DNA of 64,000 nt from Streptomyces noursei (GTDB lineage: Bacteria > Actinomycetota > Actinomycetes > Streptomycetales > Streptomycetaceae). A program made the translations under genes and the position numbers. Below the pieces are notes generated by a model. The model had not been told where the DNA came from. It saw only the letters and a list, made by a program, of their open reading frames with translations, and made no database searches. Every line of letters starts with the position of its first letter. Positions within the stretch are counted from its first letter, which is position 1. The stretch is taken from NCBI RefSeq assembly GCF_001646665.1, contig NZ_LWBU01000395.1, forward strand, positions 143,458 to 207,457, in the 5' to 3' direction. Positions 32,867 to 40,983 of the stretch are shown here, piece after piece.

Positions 32867-33789
32867 CCACGGAACAGGACACCCGCATGGACCACGCAGC
32901 CCTCAGGACGGCACTGGCCGACGTCGTCGCGATCCCCGTGACGCCCTTCGACGCCGACGGCGCGGTCGACCGCGACACCTGCCGCGCCCTGCTGCGCAGG
33001 CTGCTCGACGGCGGCGTACGGGCCGTCACCCCGGGCGGCAACACCGGCGAGTTCTACGCCCTCACCCCCGAGGAGCGGGTCCTCGTCACCGAGCTGACCG
33101 TGGAGGAGGCCGGTGACCGCGCCGCCGTCCTCGTCGGCGTCGGGCACGACCTGCCGACCGCGACCGCCGCCGCCCGGCACGCCCGCGACCTCGGCGCCGG
33201 CATGGTGATGGTCCACCAGCCGGTCCACCCCTACGTGTCCCGCGACGGCTGGATCGCGTACCACCGCGCCATCGCCGACGCCGTCCCCGAGCTGGGCGTC
33301 GTGCCCTACGTGCGCAACGCGCTGCTGGACGGCGCCACCATCGCCCGGCTCGGCGAACTGTGCCCCAACGTCATCGGCGTCAAGTACGCGGTGCCCGACG
33401 CCGCCCGCTTCGGTGCCGTCGCCCGCGACGCCGGCCTCGACCGGTTCGTGTGGATCGCGGGGCTCGCCGAGCTGTACGCACCCTCCTACTGGGCCATGGG
33501 CGCCACCGGGTTCACCTCCGGGCTGGTCAACGTCGCCCCGGCCGTGTCGCTGGCGATGCTCGCCGCGCTGCGCGCCGGCGACCAGCAGGCCGCCGCCAAG
33601 GTGTGGGAGCAGATCCGGCCCTTCGAGGACCTGCGCGCCGCCGACCAGTCCGCCGACAACGTCACCGTCGTCAAGGAGGCCCTGGCCGCCCTCGGCCTGT
33701 GCCGCCGCGACGTCCGCCCGCCCAGCCGCCTCCTGCCCGCACCGGCCCGCGCGCGGGTCGCCGCGATGATCGGGGGCTGGACCGCATGA
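32863..33789 (+). CDS. DHDPS/NAL-family sugar-acid aldolase or dehydratase
   Basis: TIM-barrel lyase (308 aa) with the modified substrate loop PGGNTGEFYALTPEE, Tyr motif GVVPYVRNALLDG and Schiff-base Lys in VIGVKYAVPD. These differ from DapA and from the KdgD at 28.7 kb. Members next to IlvD/Edd dehydratases act on 2-keto-3-deoxy sugar acids; with an arabinonate-type dehydratase a 2-keto-3-deoxy-L-arabinonate dehydratase is a reasonable guess. GGAGG lies seven bases before GTG 32863 and decides the start over ATG 32887. It is coupled to both neighbours. Confidence 0.82.
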   Translation: MTTEQDTRMDHAALRTALADVVAIPVTPFDADGAVDRDTCRALLRRLLDGGVRAVTPGGNTGEFYALTPEERVLVTELTVEEAGDRAAVLVGVGHDLPTATAAARHARDLGAGMVMVHQPVHPYVSRDGWIAYHRAIADAVPELGVVPYVRNALLDGATIARLGELCPNVIGVKYAVPDAARFGAVARDAGLDRFVWIAGLAELYAPSYWAMGATGFTSGLVNVAPAVSLAMLAALRAGDQQAAAKVWEQIRPFEDLRAADQSADNVTVVKEALAALGLCRRDVRPPSRLLPAPARARVAAMIGGWTA

Positions 33790-35501
33790 GGCCGGAAGAC
33801 CTCCGCAGCCACCAGTGGTACGGCACGGACGGCCTGCGCTCGTTCTCCCACCGCGCCCGCACCCGCCAGCTCGGCTACCTCCCCGAGGAGCACCTGGGCA
33901 AGCCCGTCATCGCGGTGCTCAACACCTGGTCCGACATCAACCCCTGCCACGTCCACCTCCGCGACCGCGCCCAGGCCGTCAAGCGGGGCGTGTGGCAGGC
34001 CGGCGGCTTCCCGCTCGAGTTCCCCGTCGCCACGCTCTCCGAGACCTTCCAGAAGCCCACGCCCATGCTCTACCGCAACCTCCTCGCCATGGAGACCGAG
34101 GAGCTGCTGCGCTCGTACCCGGTCGACGGCGCCGTGCTGATGGGCGGCTGCGACAAGTCGACGCCCGCGCTGCTGATGGGCGCCGCCTCCGCCGACCTGC
34201 CGGCGGTCTTCGTCCCGGCCGGGCCGATGCTGCCGGGCCACTGGCGGGGCGAGGTCCTGGGCTCCGGCACGGACATGTGGAAGTACTGGGACGACAAGCG
34301 CGCCGGACTCATCGGCGACTGCGAGATGGCCGAACTGGAGAGCGGCCTCGCCCGTTCGCCCGGCCACTGCATGACCATGGGCACCGCCTCCACCCTGACG
34401 GCCGCCGCCGAGGCGCTGGGCGTCACCATGCCGGGGGCCTCCTCCGTCCCGGCCGTCGACTCCGGCCACGACCGGATGGCCGCCGCCTCCGGGATGCGGA
34501 TCGTCGAACTCGTACGCCAGGGCCTCAGGCCGTCCGACATCCTGACCCGCGAGGCGTACGAGGACGCCGTGACGACCGTCCTCGGACTCGGCGGCTCCAC
34601 CAACGCCGTGATCCACCTCATCGCCATGGCGGGCCGCTCCGGCGTCCCCCTCACGCTCGACGACTTCGACCGGATCGCCCGGACCGTGCCCGTGCTCGCC
34701 AACCTGCGGCCCGGCGGCCGGTACCTCATGGAGGACTTCCACTTCGCCGGCGGACTGCCCGGCTTCCTCTCCCGCATCACCGACCTGCTGCACCTGGACC
34801 GGCCGACCGTCGCCCACGCCTCCCTGCGCGAACAGCTCGCCGGGGCCCTGGTGCACGACGACGACGTGATCCGGCCGCGCGACCGGCCCCTCGCCGCCGA
34901 GGGCGGAGTCGCCGTGCTGCGCGGCAACCTCTGCCCCGACGGCGCCGTCATCAAGCACATCGCGGCCGAGCCCCACCTGCTCAAGCACACCGGCCCCGCC
35001 GTCGTCTTCGACGACTACCGGACCATGCAGCGCACCATCGACGACCCGGCCCTCGGCATCACCGCCGACCACGTGCTGGTGCTGCGCAACTCCGGGCCCA
35101 AGGGCGGCCCCGGTATGCCCGAGTACGGCATGCTGCCGATCCCCGGCCACCTGCTCAAGCAGGGCGTACGGGACATGGTCCGGATCTCCGACGCCCGGAT
35201 GAGCGGCACCAGCTACGGCGCCTGCGTCCTGCACGTGGCGCCCGAGTCGTACGTCGGCGGCCCCCTCGCCCTCGTCCGCACCGGCGACCTCGTCACCCTG
35301 GACGTCGAGGCGCGCACCCTCCACCTGGACGTGTCCGAGGAGGAGCTGCGGCGGCGCAGGGCCGCGTGGACCCCGCCGCCCGCCCGGTACGGGCGCGGCT
35401 ACGGCGCGCTGTACGGCGAGCACATCACCCAGGCGGACACCGGCTGCGACTTCGGCTTCCTGGCGAGGGCCGGCGAGGTCCCGGACCCCTACGCGGGCTG
35501 A
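33786..35501 (+). CDS. IlvD/Edd-family sugar-acid dehydratase
   Basis: A 571-aa dehydratase of the IlvD/Edd family, which use a [2Fe-2S] or [4Fe-4S] cluster and Mg2+. It has the substrate-side SDINPCHVHLRDRAQ, cluster-ligand cysteines in MGGCDKSTPALLMG and SPGHCMTMGTAST, GLGGSTNAVIHLIA, and the C-terminal ISDARMSGTSYGACVLHVAPE. It lacks features of biosynthetic IlvD and resembles aldonate (L-arabinonate/xylonate/gluconate) dehydratases. Coupled to the lyase gene (ATGA). The product would be a 2-keto-3-deoxy acid used by that lyase. It needs Fe-S clusters from the suf system. Confidence 0.87.
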   Translation: MRPEDLRSHQWYGTDGLRSFSHRARTRQLGYLPEEHLGKPVIAVLNTWSDINPCHVHLRDRAQAVKRGVWQAGGFPLEFPVATLSETFQKPTPMLYRNLLAMETEELLRSYPVDGAVLMGGCDKSTPALLMGAASADLPAVFVPAGPMLPGHWRGEVLGSGTDMWKYWDDKRAGLIGDCEMAELESGLARSPGHCMTMGTASTLTAAAEALGVTMPGASSVPAVDSGHDRMAAASGMRIVELVRQGLRPSDILTREAYEDAVTTVLGLGGSTNAVIHLIAMAGRSGVPLTLDDFDRIARTVPVLANLRPGGRYLMEDFHFAGGLPGFLSRITDLLHLDRPTVAHASLREQLAGALVHDDDVIRPRDRPLAAEGGVAVLRGNLCPDGAVIKHIAAEPHLLKHTGPAVVFDDYRTMQRTIDDPALGITADHVLVLRNSGPKGGPGMPEYGMLPIPGHLLKQGVRDMVRISDARMSGTSYGACVLHVAPESYVGGPLALVRTGDLVTLDVEARTLHLDVSEEELRRRRAAWTPPPARYGRGYGALYGEHITQADTGCDFGFLARAGEVPDPYAG

Positions 35502-35527
35502 ACCGCCCTTCCCTGACCGGATCCGCA

Positions 35528-35545
35528 TGTCCGGGATACCGAACA
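35528..35545 (+). promoter_or_regulatory. IclR-type operator before the sugar ABC transporter operon
   Basis: TGTCCGGGATACCGAACA is identical at 15 of 18 positions to the site beside the IclR gene (58395) and is itself palindromic at 14 of 18. It lies 50 bases before the permease start and contains a GATACC stretch that could be the -10. Confidence 0.65.
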
Positions 35546-35552
35546 CGATCCG

Positions 35553-35562
35553 GCAAGCGCTT
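35553..35562 (+). promoter_or_regulatory. LacI-type half-palindrome before the permease
   Basis: GCAAGCGCTT has the CG-centred core AAGCGCTT usual for LacI-family operators. A full 12-base version is found inside the pectinesterase gene at 41000. Confidence 0.4.
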
Positions 35563-35594
35563 CACCCCCACGCAATGACGAACGGAGACATGTC

Positions 35595-36533
35595 ATGGCC
35601 CAAGCCGCAGCCGTGGCGAAACACCCCCGGGCGGGCCGGCGCCGCACGGGGACCGGAGCCGAACCGCGCCGCCTGCCGTACCTGCTGATCGCCCCCGCCG
35701 GTCTGCTGATGCTGGGCTTCATCGCCTACCCGGTACTGAGCGTCTTCTACTACAGCCTCCAGAACTACAACGTCACCAAGCCCTGGAAGAACGGCTTCGC
35801 GGGCCTGGACAACTTCACCCGGATCTTCACCGAGGACCCGCTCTTCTGGCCCACCCTCGGCTTCAGCGCCAAGTGGGTCGTCGTCCAGGTCGGCCTGCAA
35901 CTCGCCCTCGGGCTCGTGCTGGCGCTGCTGGTCAACCAGACGTTCGTCGGCCGCGCCGTCGCCCGCGCCCTCGTCTTCTCCCCCTGGGCCGTCTCCGGCG
36001 TCCTGACCACCACCATCTGGATGCTGCTCTACAACCCCTCCACCGGCATGAGCCGCTACCTCGCCGACCTCGGCATCGGGTCGTACGGCACCTCCGTGCT
36101 CTCCGACACGGGCACCGTCTTCTGGGCGGCCGTGCTCGCCGAACTGTGGCGGGGCGTCCCCTTCTTCGCCATCCTCATCCTCGCCGACCTCCAGTCCATC
36201 CCGAGGGACCTGTACGAGGCGGCGTCCGTGGACGGGGCCGGCCGGCTCAGGCAGTTCTTCCACATCACGCTCCCGCACCTGAAGGACGCCATCATCCTGT
36301 CCACGCTGCTGCGCGGCGTATGGGAGTTCAACAACGTCGACCTGCTGTACACCCTCACCGGCGGCGGCCCCGCCGGAGTCACCACGACGCTGCCGCTGAT
36401 GATCGCCAACACCGGTATCGAGGGCCACGACTTCGGTTACGCCTCCGCGCTCACCACCGTCGCGTTCGTGATCCTCCTCTTCTGCTCGATCCTCTATCTG
36501 CGCCTGAGCAAGTTCGGAGGCGACCGCTCATGA
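35595..36533 (+). CDS. Carbohydrate ABC transporter permease (MalF type)
   Basis: A 312-aa inner-membrane permease with six helices, starting LPYLLIAPAGLLMLGFIAYPVLSVFYYSL. The EAA loop that contacts the ATPase reads YEAASVDGAGRLRQFFHITLP. The MalF-like part TLTGGGPAGVTTTLPLMI is also present. It pairs with the next gene (ATGA overlap) and with the lipoprotein at 42.1 kb. No ATPase gene is near; in Streptomyces the shared MsiK ATPase usually powers such importers. The operon context points to pectin-derived oligosaccharides as substrate. Confidence 0.92.
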   Translation: MAQAAAVAKHPRAGRRRTGTGAEPRRLPYLLIAPAGLLMLGFIAYPVLSVFYYSLQNYNVTKPWKNGFAGLDNFTRIFTEDPLFWPTLGFSAKWVVVQVGLQLALGLVLALLVNQTFVGRAVARALVFSPWAVSGVLTTTIWMLLYNPSTGMSRYLADLGIGSYGTSVLSDTGTVFWAAVLAELWRGVPFFAILILADLQSIPRDLYEAASVDGAGRLRQFFHITLPHLKDAIILSTLLRGVWEFNNVDLLYTLTGGGPAGVTTTLPLMIANTGIEGHDFGYASALTTVAFVILLFCSILYLRLSKFGGDRS

Positions 36534-37441
36534 CCGCCCAACTCGCGGAGAAGGGCACCCACGCGCGCGTGCCCGCGCCCCGGGGCCCGCAGCCCCCCTC
36601 CCGGTCGCGCGCACCGAGGCGGGAGCGCGCCTTCGACGACGTACCCCGCTGGCAGATCTACGTCCCGCTCGGGCTGTACCTGCTCTTCACGCTCGTGCCG
36701 TTCTACTGGATGCTGCTCTTCGCGCTGCGCCCGGCCGGCTCCACCTCGCTCGTGCCGTGGCCGGTGACCTTCGAGCACTTCGACAAGGTCTGGAACGAGC
36801 GCAGCTTCGGCGTCTTCTTCCAGAACAGCATGCTCGTCGGCGTCGCCACGCTGGTGACCACCACCCTGATCGCCCTGTCCGGCGGGTACGCGCTGGCCCG
36901 GTTCGACTTCCGGATCAAGAACGGCTTCATGCTGGCGCTGCTGTGCTCCCAGTTCATCCCGGGCGCGCTGATGCTGGTCCCGCTGTTCGAGATCTTCCGC
37001 GAACTGCGGATGCTCAACTCGCTGGGCAGCGTCATCATCGCCGAGACCGTCTTCCAGCTGCCGCTGTCGATCATCCTGATCAGCGGGTTCATCAAGAACG
37101 TGCCCGTCTCCCTGGAGGAGGCCGCCTGGGTGGACGGCTGTTCCCGCTTCCGCGCCTTCCGCGCGGTCGTCCTGCCCCTGCTGCGGCCCGGACTGATCGC
37201 GGTCGGCTCCTTCGCCTTCGTGCACAGCTGGAACCACTTCCTGTTCGCCCTGATGTTCCTCAGCCGGCAGGAGAGGCAGACCATCCCCGTCGGACTGAAC
37301 ACCCTCATCGGCTCCGACAGCGTCGACCTGGGCGCCCTGGCGGCGGGCGGAGTCGTCGCCGCCGTCCCCGTGGTGATCGTCTTCGCGTTCATCCAGAAGT
37401 GGCTCATCACCGGCTTCAGCGCCGGAGCGGTGAAGGGCTGA
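36530..37441 (+). CDS. Carbohydrate ABC transporter permease (MalG type)
   Basis: A 303-aa permease with a basic, Pro/Arg-rich cytosolic N-terminus (residues 1-40) then YVPLGLYLLFTLVPFYWMLLFALRP and six helices. The EAA loop is LEEAAWVDGCSRFRAFRAVVLPLLRPG. The C-terminal VVAAVPVVIVFAFIQKWLITGFSAGAVKG is typical of MalG-like subunits. It overlaps the first permease and is followed after three bases by an oxidoreductase gene, so it lies inside the pectin operon. Confidence 0.92.
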   Translation: MTAQLAEKGTHARVPAPRGPQPPSRSRAPRRERAFDDVPRWQIYVPLGLYLLFTLVPFYWMLLFALRPAGSTSLVPWPVTFEHFDKVWNERSFGVFFQNSMLVGVATLVTTTLIALSGGYALARFDFRIKNGFMLALLCSQFIPGALMLVPLFEIFRELRMLNSLGSVIIAETVFQLPLSIILISGFIKNVPVSLEEAAWVDGCSRFRAFRAVVLPLLRPGLIAVGSFAFVHSWNHFLFALMFLSRQERQTIPVGLNTLIGSDSVDLGALAAGGVVAAVPVVIVFAFIQKWLITGFSAGAVKG

Positions 37442-37444
37442 CCC

Positions 37445-38590
37445 ATGACCCCGATACCCCTCGTCCTCGCGGGCGCCCGCGGCCACGGCCGCCGGCACCT
37501 GGACAACATCCGGCGCCTCCAGCGGCGCGGCGCGGTACGGCTCGCCGGCGTCTGCGACCTCGCACCGCTCGGCGCCGCCGAACTCGACGGCTTCGACGAC
37601 GTGGCGCAGTCCGCCGACCTCGCCGGCCTCCTCGACGCCACCGGCGCGGGCATCGCCGTCGTCTGCACCCCCATCGACACCCACACCGCGCTCGCGCTCA
37701 CCGCCGCCCGGCGCGGCACGCACCTCCTGCTGGAGAAGCCGCCCGCACCCTCCTGGGCGGAGTTCCGGCGCATGGCCGACGGGGTGGCGGCGGCCGGCAC
37801 CGCCTGCCAGATCGGCTTCCAGTCGCTCGGCTCCCACGCCCTGCCCGCCATCGCCCGTCTCGTCGCCGACGGCACCATCGGCGACGTCACCGGCATCGGG
37901 GCCGCCGGGGCGTGGGCCCGCGACGAGGCGTACTTCCGGCGCTCCCCCTGGGCCGGGAAGCGGCGCCTGGACGACGGCACCGACGTCGTGGACGGCGTCC
38001 TCACCAACCCGCTCGCCCACGCCGCGGCCACCGCCCTCGCCCTCGCCGGCAGCCCGCACGCCGACGACGTCACCCGCATCGAGCTGGAACTCGCCCGCGC
38101 CAACGACATCGAGGCCGACGACACCTCCTGCGCACGCGTCACCACGGCACGCGGCCTCCCCGTCACCGTCGCCGTGACGCTCTGCGCCGAGCAGGCGGGG
38201 GAGCCGTACGTCGTCGTCCACGGCAGCCGGGGCCGCATCACCTTCTGGTACAAGCAGGACCGGGTCCTGGTGCAGCGCGCCGGACACGGCCCGGTGGAGA
38301 CCGTCCACGGCCGCACCGACCTGCTGGAGAACCTGGTCGCCCACCTGCGCCACGGCACCGCCCTGCTCGTCCCCCCGGAGCGCACCGGCGCCTTCATGCG
38401 GCTCGTCGACGCCGTGCGCACCGCCCCCGAGCCGCGCCGGCTCGCCGAGGGGACCTGGTACGCCGACGGCGGGCGCCGCGTGGTCAAGGGCGTCGACCGG
38501 CTCGTCCGCGCGAGCGCGGACACCCTCGCCCTCTTCTCCGAGCTCGACCGGACCGCACCCGGACGCCCCGGACGGGAGAACTCCCCATGA
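37445..38590 (+). CDS. Gfo/Idh/MocA-family oxidoreductase
   Basis: NAD(P)-dependent sugar oxidoreductase (381 aa). The Rossmann part opens LVLAGARGHGRRHLDNIRRL, with the family motif LLEKPPAPSWAEFRRM (EKP) near residue 98 and a C-terminal beta-sheet domain with YVVVHGSRGRITFWYKQDRV. The substrate is a sugar or sugar derivative; L-arabinose 1-dehydrogenases and unsaturated-uronide-handling enzymes are both in this family. It is coupled to the PmoA-like gene (ATGA). These two families often appear together in CAZyme loci. Confidence 0.88.
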   Translation: MTPIPLVLAGARGHGRRHLDNIRRLQRRGAVRLAGVCDLAPLGAAELDGFDDVAQSADLAGLLDATGAGIAVVCTPIDTHTALALTAARRGTHLLLEKPPAPSWAEFRRMADGVAAAGTACQIGFQSLGSHALPAIARLVADGTIGDVTGIGAAGAWARDEAYFRRSPWAGKRRLDDGTDVVDGVLTNPLAHAAATALALAGSPHADDVTRIELELARANDIEADDTSCARVTTARGLPVTVAVTLCAEQAGEPYVVVHGSRGRITFWYKQDRVLVQRAGHGPVETVHGRTDLLENLVAHLRHGTALLVPPERTGAFMRLVDAVRTAPEPRRLAEGTWYADGGRRVVKGVDRLVRASADTLALFSELDRTAPGRPGRENSP

Positions 38591-39417
38591 CCACCCCGCT
38601 GCACTGCGCGGGCCGCCCCGTCGCCCGCTACCTCCACCGCCCCGACCTCGACCCCCGCCTCTCGCCGCGCCCCTACCTCCACCCCGTCACCACCCCCCGC
38701 GGCACCACCGTCACCGAGGAACGCCCCGGCGACCACCTCCACCACCTGGGCGTCTCGGTCGCCGTGCCCGACGTGGCCGGGCACAACTTCTGGGGCGGCC
38801 GCACCTTCGTGCGCGACCAGGGGCCCACCGCGCTGGACAACCACGGCGTCCAGCACCACGACCACTGGAAGCTGCGCGACCCGGACGGGTTCGTCGAGGA
38901 CCTGTCCTGGCGCGCCGGAGGCCGCGAGCTGCTGCGCGAGCGCCGCACCGTCGCCACCGGCGAGCTGACCCCCACCGCCTGGGCGCTGGACTTCACCTTC
39001 GCGCTCACCAACCCCGGCCCCGCGGCCCTCTCCCTGGGGTCCCCCGCCACCAACGGCCGCCCCGGCGCCGGGTACGGCGGCTTCTTCTGGCGCGCCCCCA
39101 AGGAGAGTGCCGCACCGGCCGTCCTCACCGCGGACGCCGAGGGCGAGGACGCCGTCCACGGCCGGACCGCCGACTGGCTGGCCCTGCGCGGCACGGCCTG
39201 GACCCTCGTCTTCGCCGGCGCCACCGAAGAGACCCGCCGCGACCCCTGGTTCGTCCGCACGGAGGAGTACCCCGGCGTCGGGTCCTGTCTCGCCTGGCAC
39301 GAACGCCTGCCGCTGCCGGCCGGGGCCACCGCCGTGCGCCGGGTGGTCACCGTCGTCGCCGACGGCGCCCCCGGCCGGGGGGAGATCACCGCCCTCGTAC
39401 GGAAGGCCCTGTCATGA
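38587..39417 (+). CDS. PmoA-like (DUF6807) family protein
   Basis: A 276-aa protein of the PmoA-like family, a beta-sandwich family placed near aldose-epimerase-like folds. It has the conserved HHLGVSVAVPDVAGHNFWGGRTF, DNHGVQHHDHWKL and GYGGFFWRAPKES blocks, rich in His and Trp that could bind carbohydrate or metal. No signal peptide, so it is cytosolic. It is coupled to the oxidoreductase before and GH43 after. The biochemical role of the family is not established; sugar-acid or oligosaccharide handling is inferred from context. Confidence 0.82.
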   Translation: MTTPLHCAGRPVARYLHRPDLDPRLSPRPYLHPVTTPRGTTVTEERPGDHLHHLGVSVAVPDVAGHNFWGGRTFVRDQGPTALDNHGVQHHDHWKLRDPDGFVEDLSWRAGGRELLRERRTVATGELTPTAWALDFTFALTNPGPAALSLGSPATNGRPGAGYGGFFWRAPKESAAPAVLTADAEGEDAVHGRTADWLALRGTAWTLVFAGATEETRRDPWFVRTEEYPGVGSCLAWHERLPLPAGATAVRRVVTVVADGAPGRGEITALVRKALS

Positions 39418-40955
39418 CGCCCGTGCGGAGCGCCGACCTCGGCGACGGCACGTACCGCAACCCGGTGCTGAACGCCGACTGGTCCGACCCGGACGCCGTC
39501 GCCGTGGGCGAGGACTTCTACCTCACCGCCTCCAGCTTCGGCCGCGCCCCCGGGCTGCCGCTGCTGCACTCCCGCGACCTGGTGAACTGGTCGCTCGTCG
39601 GCCACGCCCTGGACCGGCTGGAGCCCGCCGCCGACTTCGCCGCCCCCCGGCACGACCGGGGCGTGTGGGCGCCGTCCCTGCGGTACGCCGACGACCGCTT
39701 CTGGATCTTCTGGGGCGACCCCGACCACGGGATCTACCAGGTCAACGCCGAGCGCGTGCGCGGCCCGTGGAGCGCGCCGCACCTGCTCAAGGCGGGCAAG
39801 GGACTCATCGACGCCTGCCCCCTGTGGGACGAGCGGACCGGCGAGGCCTACCTCGTGCACGCCTGGGCCAAGTCCCGGTCCGGGGTGAAGAACCGGCTCA
39901 CCGGCCACCGGATGAGCCGGGACGGCCGCACCCTCCTCGACGAGGGCCGGGTGATCGTCGACGGCGACCGGATCCCCGGCTGGTTCACCCTGGAGGGGCC
40001 CAAGCTCTACCGGCACGGCGGCTGGTTCTGGATCCTCGCCCCGGCCGGCGGCGTGGACACCGGCTGGCAGGGCGCCTTCCGGGCACGGGACTTCTTCGGT
40101 CCGTACGAGGAGAAGGTCGTCCTCGCCCAGGGCGGCACCGACGTCAACGGCCCCCACCAGGGCGGCTGGGTGCGCACCCCGGCCGGTGAGGACTGGTTCC
40201 TGCACTTCCAGGCGCGCGGCGCGTACGGGCGCGTCGTCCACCTCCAGCCGATGGCCTGGGACAGGGACGGCTGGCCCGTGCTCGGCGACCGCGGCGAGCC
40301 CGTGCGCGTCCACCGCAAGCCGGCTGCGCCGCCGCAGCCCGTGGAGGCCCCCGCGACCGACGACGCCTTCCCGGGCGGGCGGTACGGGCGGCAGTGGCAG
40401 TGGACGGCGAACCCCCGCGCCGGGTGGACCGTCGAGCACGGCGGTGACGGACTGCGGCTCGCCTGCGTGCGGAGCGCCGACGCCCGCGACCTGCGCCTGC
40501 TGCCGCACGTCCTCACCCAGCGCCTGCCCGCCGAGACGTTCACGGCCGGGGTGTCCCTGTCGCTGGAGTCCGCCGAGCCGGGCGCCCGCGCGGGGCTGGC
40601 CGTCCTGGGCGACGCCTACTCGTGGATCGGGCTGGAGCGGGGCGCGGACGGTGCCGTGCGGCTGGTCCACCGGTTCGCCGAGGCGGTCGCGGAGCGGGAA
40701 CGGGACGCCGCGCACGCGCGCGTGGTGCCGGATTCCGCGGGCGGCCGGGTGCGGCTGCGCGTCGAGGTCGCGCCGGGCGCGCGCTGCCGGTTCGCGTACG
40801 ACTGCGGCACGGGCGAGGGGTGGCGGCCCTCCGGGCTGGTCTTCACCGCCACGCCATGGCGCTGGGTCGGGGCCCTGCTCGGCCTCTTCGCGGTGGCCCC
40901 CGAGGGACAGGGCGGCGCCGGGACGGCCACGTTCACCGGGTTCCACGTCAACTGA
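39414..40955 (+). CDS. Glycoside hydrolase family 43 (arabinofuranosidase/xylosidase type)
   Basis: A 513-aa GH43 enzyme. The five-bladed propeller (residues about 10-310) has the base Asp in LNADWSDPDAVAVG, the pKa-modulating Asp region LIDACPLWDERTGEAYLVHAWAK and the acid Glu in WFTLEGPKLYRHGGWFWI. A C-terminal beta-sandwich (residues about 320-510) like that of beta-xylosidases follows. No signal peptide is seen, so it likely cleaves imported oligosaccharides (arabinan or xylo/galacturonan side chains) in the cytosol. It is coupled to the PmoA-like gene; pectinesterase follows after 28 bases. Confidence 0.9.
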   Translation: MTPVRSADLGDGTYRNPVLNADWSDPDAVAVGEDFYLTASSFGRAPGLPLLHSRDLVNWSLVGHALDRLEPAADFAAPRHDRGVWAPSLRYADDRFWIFWGDPDHGIYQVNAERVRGPWSAPHLLKAGKGLIDACPLWDERTGEAYLVHAWAKSRSGVKNRLTGHRMSRDGRTLLDEGRVIVDGDRIPGWFTLEGPKLYRHGGWFWILAPAGGVDTGWQGAFRARDFFGPYEEKVVLAQGGTDVNGPHQGGWVRTPAGEDWFLHFQARGAYGRVVHLQPMAWDRDGWPVLGDRGEPVRVHRKPAAPPQPVEAPATDDAFPGGRYGRQWQWTANPRAGWTVEHGGDGLRLACVRSADARDLRLLPHVLTQRLPAETFTAGVSLSLESAEPGARAGLAVLGDAYSWIGLERGADGAVRLVHRFAEAVAERERDAAHARVVPDSAGGRVRLRVEVAPGARCRFAYDCGTGEGWRPSGLVFTATPWRWVGALLGLFAVAPEGQGGAGTATFTGFHVN

Positions 40956-40983
40956 CCGCTCACGCAGACCGATGGGAGCCGCC

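Noticed and set aside
36703..39300. 865-codon frame on the minus strand across the permease, oxidoreductase and PmoA-like genes
   Set aside because: Composition is that of a shadow frame; the plus strand has well-formed, overlapping genes with family motifs.
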